NCBI RefSeq assembly: GCF_002237645.1
Contig: NZ_MJUZ01000022.1
Location: 124,001 to 188,000, forward strand
Length of the DNA stretch: 64,000 bases
From: Desulfovibrio sp. MES5
Lineage (GTDB): Bacteria > Desulfobacterota > Desulfovibrionia > Desulfovibrionales > Desulfovibrionaceae
Reading direction: 5' to 3'
Shown: positions 60,146 to 64,000 of the stretch, piece by piece
Layout of the letters: each line of letters opens with the position of its first letter
How positions within the stretch are numbered: the first letter of the stretch is position 1
The notes under the pieces: model-generated
The model's input: the letters and a program-made list of their open reading frames with translations, nothing else
Database searches by the model: none
What the model was told of the DNA's origin: nothing
Position numbers and translations under genes: made by a program

Positions 60146-62613
60146 GACTGTCCTCCTTGCCCGCCGCGCTGCCCGTCCGTGCAGCACTGGTGGCTGTTGA
60201 TGACGTCCGCAGCCTCGTGACCGCCGGAACCGGGCACCACCATGCGGTGACACCACGCATCGTGGAGTATGAAACTTTCGCCTTGAGGCTCATATTCTAC
60301 CCAGAATGCTACCTGACGGGGACGCCAGGAGCCGAGAATATGACCGTTTTCAAGATTTTTAAAACAGTGCCCGCTGGCCTCGGCCCCGGCCACGGCAGCT
60401 TCAATGTCTTCCAGCAGAATATGCCGTTCTTCCAGCCGGGTCAGCATTTCGGCGCTTATGATGACACTTCCCTTGCCGGGCTCCGGCGCGTCCTGTCCCA
60501 TCCAGTCCCGCACCAGGCGACGCCGTAGGGCCGCGCGGTTGGCACGGCGGGCGGACAAACCGGGGCCTTTCTCCCTGCCGGCCCCAGAGCTGGCGCAAGC
60601 GGGAAAAAGCAGATCCAGCAGATGCCAGCATTCCTTGCCGCTGGCCGCCATACGGTCACGGCACATGATGCAGGAGGCAAGGCCCGCATGGGGCAGTTCC
60701 TCCGAGCGGTGGGCGGCCATGGCGTCCGCAAGTTCAGGCTGGGCGCACCACACAAGGCCGCCATAACCGCAGCAGGCTGTGGACGCTCCGGTGAGGCGAG
60801 GCTCTTCAATACGCGCTCCCGCCCGTTGGGCCAGGCTGCGCACCGCCGTAAGCCACGCGCTGTCATGCCGCGCCGTGCAGGGATCCTGAATGGAAAAAAC
60901 CTCGGGCAGGCCTGCGTCGCAGCCCCCGGCCATGGCCGGATCGCCAGAAGACGCCGCCTTTTCGTCGGACTGCGGGGGTGAAGAAGGCAACAGGCTGTCT
61001 GACAGGCCCATCTGGTCCATAACCTCCCAAAGCGACAGGGATTCGGCTTCGGGCAGGGATTCGCGCAGGGCGGCAAGACAGGAAGAACAGGCCGCCATTA
61101 TCCGTGGCTTGCCAAGGCCTTCCCACGTCTGACGCAGTTTTGCCGTATGTTCGGCAAAAAGGGTGGCTCGTCCGGCCCACCGGGCAGGAATGCCGCAGCA
61201 GGAGAGCATGAGGGCCACGCCGGGTTCGGGGCCTGCGGCCATACGCTCACGCAACAGGGCGTATACGCGGGCCACCTGCTCCCCGCGTGAAGCCGCAAGC
61301 TGGCAACCGGGGAAAAACAGCCACGACGGCGCAACGCCGGAGGGCAAGGAAGTGTCGGGCAAAACAAGAGCGCATTCCGGGCCGGAGGCGCTTTCCATAT
61401 CCTCAAGGGCAAATTCGTGGGCGGATGGGGGCATATAGCCTCTCTCCACCATGTCCTCACGCGCGGAGAGGCAAAGCTCGGCCATAGAGAAATTTTCCGG
61501 GCAAAGCTCTTCACACTGGCCGCACAGGGCGCAGCCGTTGATCAGGGCATTGGCCGTATGCAGGCCCTTGACGATGGAGGCGTTATTGTGAATCTGTCGC
61601 GCGTAAACGCGTGGATAGCCTTTGTATTTTTGCAGATAGACGCATTCGCGCACGCAGATCATACACTGACACTGCAGGCAGCGGGCAGCTTCAGCCACGG
61701 CCTCGTCGGCAGTATACACGGCGGCGGCTGGCTCCACACGCGGTACGGGGGCAATGCCGCGCACGTCCGTATGCAGGGTGCCCTGCTCCTTGTTGCGCGC
61801 GGCGGTAAGAGACACGCCACTGGTCAGGCGCTCCAGCGTCTGGGCGGCGCGCCGTCCCTGCCCGGCCTGACGCGACGATGAGGCAAAACTGTGCCCCGTG
61901 GGCGTCACGCTGGGCCAGCCCGCACAGCACACTGTATCGCGCCAGTGCAGGGTTTCCTCATCGAGGGCCGCAAGGGCCGGTGCCAGAGCCGGGGCCGCGC
62001 CCGCATCCACAAGCACGCCTGCGAATTCCGCAGTCGCCTTGTCCAGTAGTGCCTGATCCAGCTCGGCAGCAACGAACTGCACCTTCTGGCGAACTAGAAG
62101 ATCCATATCTTCGGACAGAAAATCCTTGGCAAGCGCTCCGTCACCCTCGTTGCGCAGTTGCGGATAGGCTTCAAGCACCGCCTGACCGGGCGTTCCGGCA
62201 TGGTACACCGTTACGGGATATGCCTTGCGCGAAAGATCCCAGGCAGCCGCGAGGCCCGCCAGACCCGCCCCAATGATCGCTATGCTGAAGCGCTTGGGCG
62301 GCAGGGGCAAGGGGCGGCCCTGCGGGCCAACCGCCAGCATGCAGGCCAGCTCAAGGCCATGCATGGCAACGCTGCCGCCAAGGTCGCGCCGCAGGCAGAC
62401 AGTCTCACACGGGGCGTCACAGATGCGAGCGATGATGCCGGGCAACGGCAGGTGGCGCTCCACAAGCTTACGGGCCTCGCCGGGCTTGCCCTCGGCCATA
62501 CGCGCCATGAAGGCACGCACGTCCAGATCGAAAGGACAGGCTTCGCGGCAGCGCGGAGGGCTTTCCTGCGTACAGCGGGCTTCAATCTCGTGCAGACGTT
62601 TTTGATCCATCAT
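60142..62613 (-). CDS. Large multi-domain Fe-S oxidoreductase (GltD-like N-terminus, ferredoxin and HdrB-like CCG domains)
   Basis: The 823 residues contain four regions. Residues 1-85 have the Cys pattern of the GltD/Fer4_20 domain (C14, C22, ACPFD, RICDAPCETVC). Residues about 108-250 have one Rossmann unit (IAIIGAGLAGLAAAWDL) without an obvious second dinucleotide site. Residues about 310-385 carry ferredoxin-like clusters (CLQCQCMICVREC and CALCGQCEELCPE). Residues about 430-690 hold two CCG modules like HdrB/GlpC (PGCQLA, SCCGIPARW, CSSC; DPCTARH, ACCGYGGLVW, CIMC). A small C-terminal domain with CHRM and HQCC follows. It starts the cluster, 310 bp after mop, and could pass electrons between NAD(P)H and a partner. 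Confidence 0.82.
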   Translation of the reverse strand: MMDQKRLHEIEARCTQESPPRCREACPFDLDVRAFMARMAEGKPGEARKLVERHLPLPGIIARICDAPCETVCLRRDLGGSVAMHGLELACMLAVGPQGRPLPLPPKRFSIAIIGAGLAGLAAAWDLSRKAYPVTVYHAGTPGQAVLEAYPQLRNEGDGALAKDFLSEDMDLLVRQKVQFVAAELDQALLDKATAEFAGVLVDAGAAPALAPALAALDEETLHWRDTVCCAGWPSVTPTGHSFASSSRQAGQGRRAAQTLERLTSGVSLTAARNKEQGTLHTDVRGIAPVPRVEPAAAVYTADEAVAEAARCLQCQCMICVRECVYLQKYKGYPRVYARQIHNNASIVKGLHTANALINGCALCGQCEELCPENFSMAELCLSAREDMVERGYMPPSAHEFALEDMESASGPECALVLPDTSLPSGVAPSWLFFPGCQLAASRGEQVARVYALLRERMAAGPEPGVALMLSCCGIPARWAGRATLFAEHTAKLRQTWEGLGKPRIMAACSSCLAALRESLPEAESLSLWEVMDQMGLSDSLLPSSPPQSDEKAASSGDPAMAGGCDAGLPEVFSIQDPCTARHDSAWLTAVRSLAQRAGARIEEPRLTGASTACCGYGGLVWCAQPELADAMAAHRSEELPHAGLASCIMCRDRMAASGKECWHLLDLLFPACASSGAGREKGPGLSARRANRAALRRRLVRDWMGQDAPEPGKGSVIISAEMLTRLEERHILLEDIEAAVAGAEASGHCFKNLENGHILGSWRPRQVAFWVEYEPQGESFILHDAWCHRMVVPGSGGHEAADVINSHQCCTDGQRGGQGGQS

Positions 62614-62728
62614 GGCGTCAACTCACTGCAAAACCGGCTAGGTGTGAAGTACGGGCAACAGTCTCTTTCCCAGTCCGGCCCGCGCGTTTTCGCTGCAAGA
62701 CCTGACATGTTCCCCGCCGCAAAAATGG

Positions 62729-62764
62729 AGCGGGGTTTTCGGGGGAGCCCCCGAAAACCCCGCT
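62729..62764 (-). terminator. Terminator of mop on the minus strand
   Basis: AGCGGGGTTTTCGGGGG (62729-62745) pairs with 62748-62764. On its left, in the minus-strand sense after the stem, are CCATTTTTGC. It lies 164 bp after the mop stop and would keep mop transcripts out of the downstream cluster. Confidence 0.75.
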
Positions 62765-62841
62765 CAAACTTTAGGACAATACGCGACAAGAGCCTGTACC
62801 CCTGCGCGCCAGACAAACCAGTGATCTTTGCGGGTGAGGGC

Positions 62842-62908
62842 CCGGAGGGAGGGACATTGCAGCGAGTGTGGCGATGCCAGGCGCTGCGCCCCTCCCTCCG
62901 GTTTTTTT
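62842..62908. terminator. Long hairpin directly after mop
   Basis: CCGGAGGGAGGG (62842-62853) and CCCTCCCTCCGG (62890-62901) are perfectly complementary, with an inner GGCGC/GCGCC hairpin and seven T residues at 62902-62908. The T-run faces the plus strand, although no plus-strand gene is nearby; on the minus strand the stem starts 27 bases after the mop stop and may protect the message. Confidence 0.55.
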
Positions 62909-62927
62909 CCTTTGTTATAACCCTACC

Positions 62928-64000
62928 CTACTTGGGCATGGCCTCCAAGACCTTTTCGGGACGCGCGGGCAAATGACGGATGCGCGCGCCGCAGGCATTG
63001 TAGATGCCGTTGATGATGGCCGCATGCGGGGCGGTGAGGGGCATTTCGCCCACACCGGAAGCGCCGAAGGGGCCATCCTTGCGGTGGGTCTGCACATACA
63101 CGATTTCCATATCGTCGGGGATCATCTTGATGCTGGGAACGCCCGATCCGCCCATGGTGCTGTGCTTCTTGAGGTCTTCGTAATCTTCGGTAAGAGCCAG
63201 GCCAACGCCCTGGGCGAGGCCGCCGTAGATCTGCCCGTCCACCACAAGCTTGTTGCAGAGGGTGCCGATGTCGGCCACGCAGACGATTTTTTCAACGGTG
63301 GCTTTGCCGGTGGCCACTTCAACAGCCACTTCGGAAAGGAACAGGCCGTACATGTAGCAGGCGAAAGGCGAACCCTGGCCCTTGCCGTCGCAGTCCTTGG
63401 CAGGCGCAGTCCACTTGCCTTCATAGCGCAGCGGGCGGCCTTCGGCCTTCATTTCTTCAGGAGTAAAGAAGCCGCCGCCGGGCTTGCGCATGCCCTCGAT
63501 GAGCATTTCGCAGGCCACGCGGATGGCGTTGCCCGTGACCACCTGTGAACGTGAGCCGCCCGCAGGACCGGAGTTGGGGGTCTTGCTGGTGTCGTTCATG
63601 AGCAGGTGAATCTTTTCGGGGGCGATCTTCAGGGGACGCAGGGCCTCATGGGCCGTGCCCAGCGAACCGGCGTCAGCGCCCTGGCCGTGGTCTTCCCAGG
63701 AGTTGCCCAGGGTCACGCTGCCGTCCATGTTGAGTTCTACCCAGGCTTCGGAGGTATCCGGCCCGTCAAGGCCAGCGCCGTACACGCCAAGGGCGATGCC
63801 CACGCCGCGCTTGACTTCGGCGGTGGAACGCTCCTTCACGCGCTTTTTGGATTCTTCATAGTAGGGGCGCATTTTTTCGAACATTTCAGGCAGGCTCATA
63901 ACTTCAGGAACCTGGCCAGAGGGCGTGGTGTCGCCTTCCTTATAGCAGTTCAAGGCGCGCAGTTCGAAGGGATCCATGCCGAGCTTTTCAGCCAGTTCGT
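62928..64000 (-). CDS. mop: Aldehyde oxidoreductase Mop (molybdenum hydroxylase), C-terminal part
   Basis: The gene continues beyond the right edge; about 357 C-terminal residues of an expected ~900 are present. The frame reads LAEKLGMDPFELRALNCYKE at the edge without a break. The sequence is that of the Desulfovibrio Mop molybdopterin domain, with the Q-loop region GNSWEDHGQGADAG, SGPAGGSRSQVVTGNA and the catalytic Glu in GVGEMPLTAPHAAI. Mop oxidises aldehydes to acids with a molybdopterin cytosine dinucleotide cofactor and two 2Fe-2S clusters (N-terminal, outside the window). Two hairpins follow the stop. Confidence 0.95.
   Translation of the reverse strand, partial: ELAEKLGMDPFELRALNCYKEGDTTPSGQVPEVMSLPEMFEKMRPYYEESKKRVKERSTAEVKRGVGIALGVYGAGLDGPDTSEAWVELNMDGSVTLGNSWEDHGQGADAGSLGTAHEALRPLKIAPEKIHLLMNDTSKTPNSGPAGGSRSQVVTGNAIRVACEMLIEGMRKPGGGFFTPEEMKAEGRPLRYEGKWTAPAKDCDGKGQGSPFACYMYGLFLSEVAVEVATGKATVEKIVCVADIGTLCNKLVVDGQIYGGLAQGVGLALTEDYEDLKKHSTMGGSGVPSIKMIPDDMEIVYVQTHRKDGPFGASGVGEMPLTAPHAAIINGIYNACGARIRHLPARPEKVLEAMPK

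Overview
The window looks like chromosomal DNA of a GC-rich sulfate reducer close to Desulfovibrio. The markers are a tungsten aldehyde:ferredoxin oxidoreductase at the left edge, a tungstate importer (tupABC) beside a XerC/D-TOBE regulator of the TunR type known from sulfate-reducing deltaproteobacteria, a molybdenum-hydroxylase aldehyde oxidoreductase (Mop) running off the right edge, and a Mop-linked cluster seen in Desulfovibrio. I recognise no plasmid, prophage, CRISPR array, rRNA or tRNA.

Layout. 0.3-4.9 kb: AOR, an AraC regulator, an iron alcohol dehydrogenase and the remnant of a zinc alcohol dehydrogenase. 5-11.8 kb: a TonB receptor / methyltransferase / ABC importer operon, divergent from a PchR-like regulator. 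12-16 kb: tupCBA and tunR. 16.4-25.6 kb: an acetyltransferase, an unknown membrane protein, an EF-G-like GTPase, an XRE regulator, a 937-residue EF-hand membrane protein and a phosphopantetheinyl transferase. 25.9-36.8 kb: trmD-rplS-rnhB-yraN-rsmI, then PTS EIID-HPr-EI, smpB and comEC. 37-39.6 kb: an HxlR regulator with a divergent flavoprotein, and mutM. 40.5-43.3 kb, opposite strand: ffh-rpsP-khpA-rimM. 43.7-51 kb: guaB, guaA and a tightly overlapped tatB-tatC-hisB-lipoprotein-hisA run. 51.7-53 kb: an SMR transporter pair and a Cys-rich protein. 53.6-62.6 kb: an overlapping minus-strand cluster of a histidine phosphatase, NTP transferase-HD fusion, PaaK-like ligase, radical SAM protein, C-GCAxxG-C-C protein, methyltransferase, small Cys4 protein and a large Fe-S protein. 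62.9 kb to the edge: mop.

The metal genes form a theme: tungstate import and its regulator next to a tungsten enzyme on the left, and a molybdenum hydroxylase with a poorly understood accessory cluster on the right. That cluster (53.6-62.6 kb) is the best candidate for an uncharacterised system. Two structural signals also stand out. First, several families of short non-coding repeats occur, one of which sits just 3' of stop codons in six of seven copies. Second, the usual ffh-rpsP-khpA-rimM-trmD-rplS order is split in a way that a single inversion of about 14 kb would repair.
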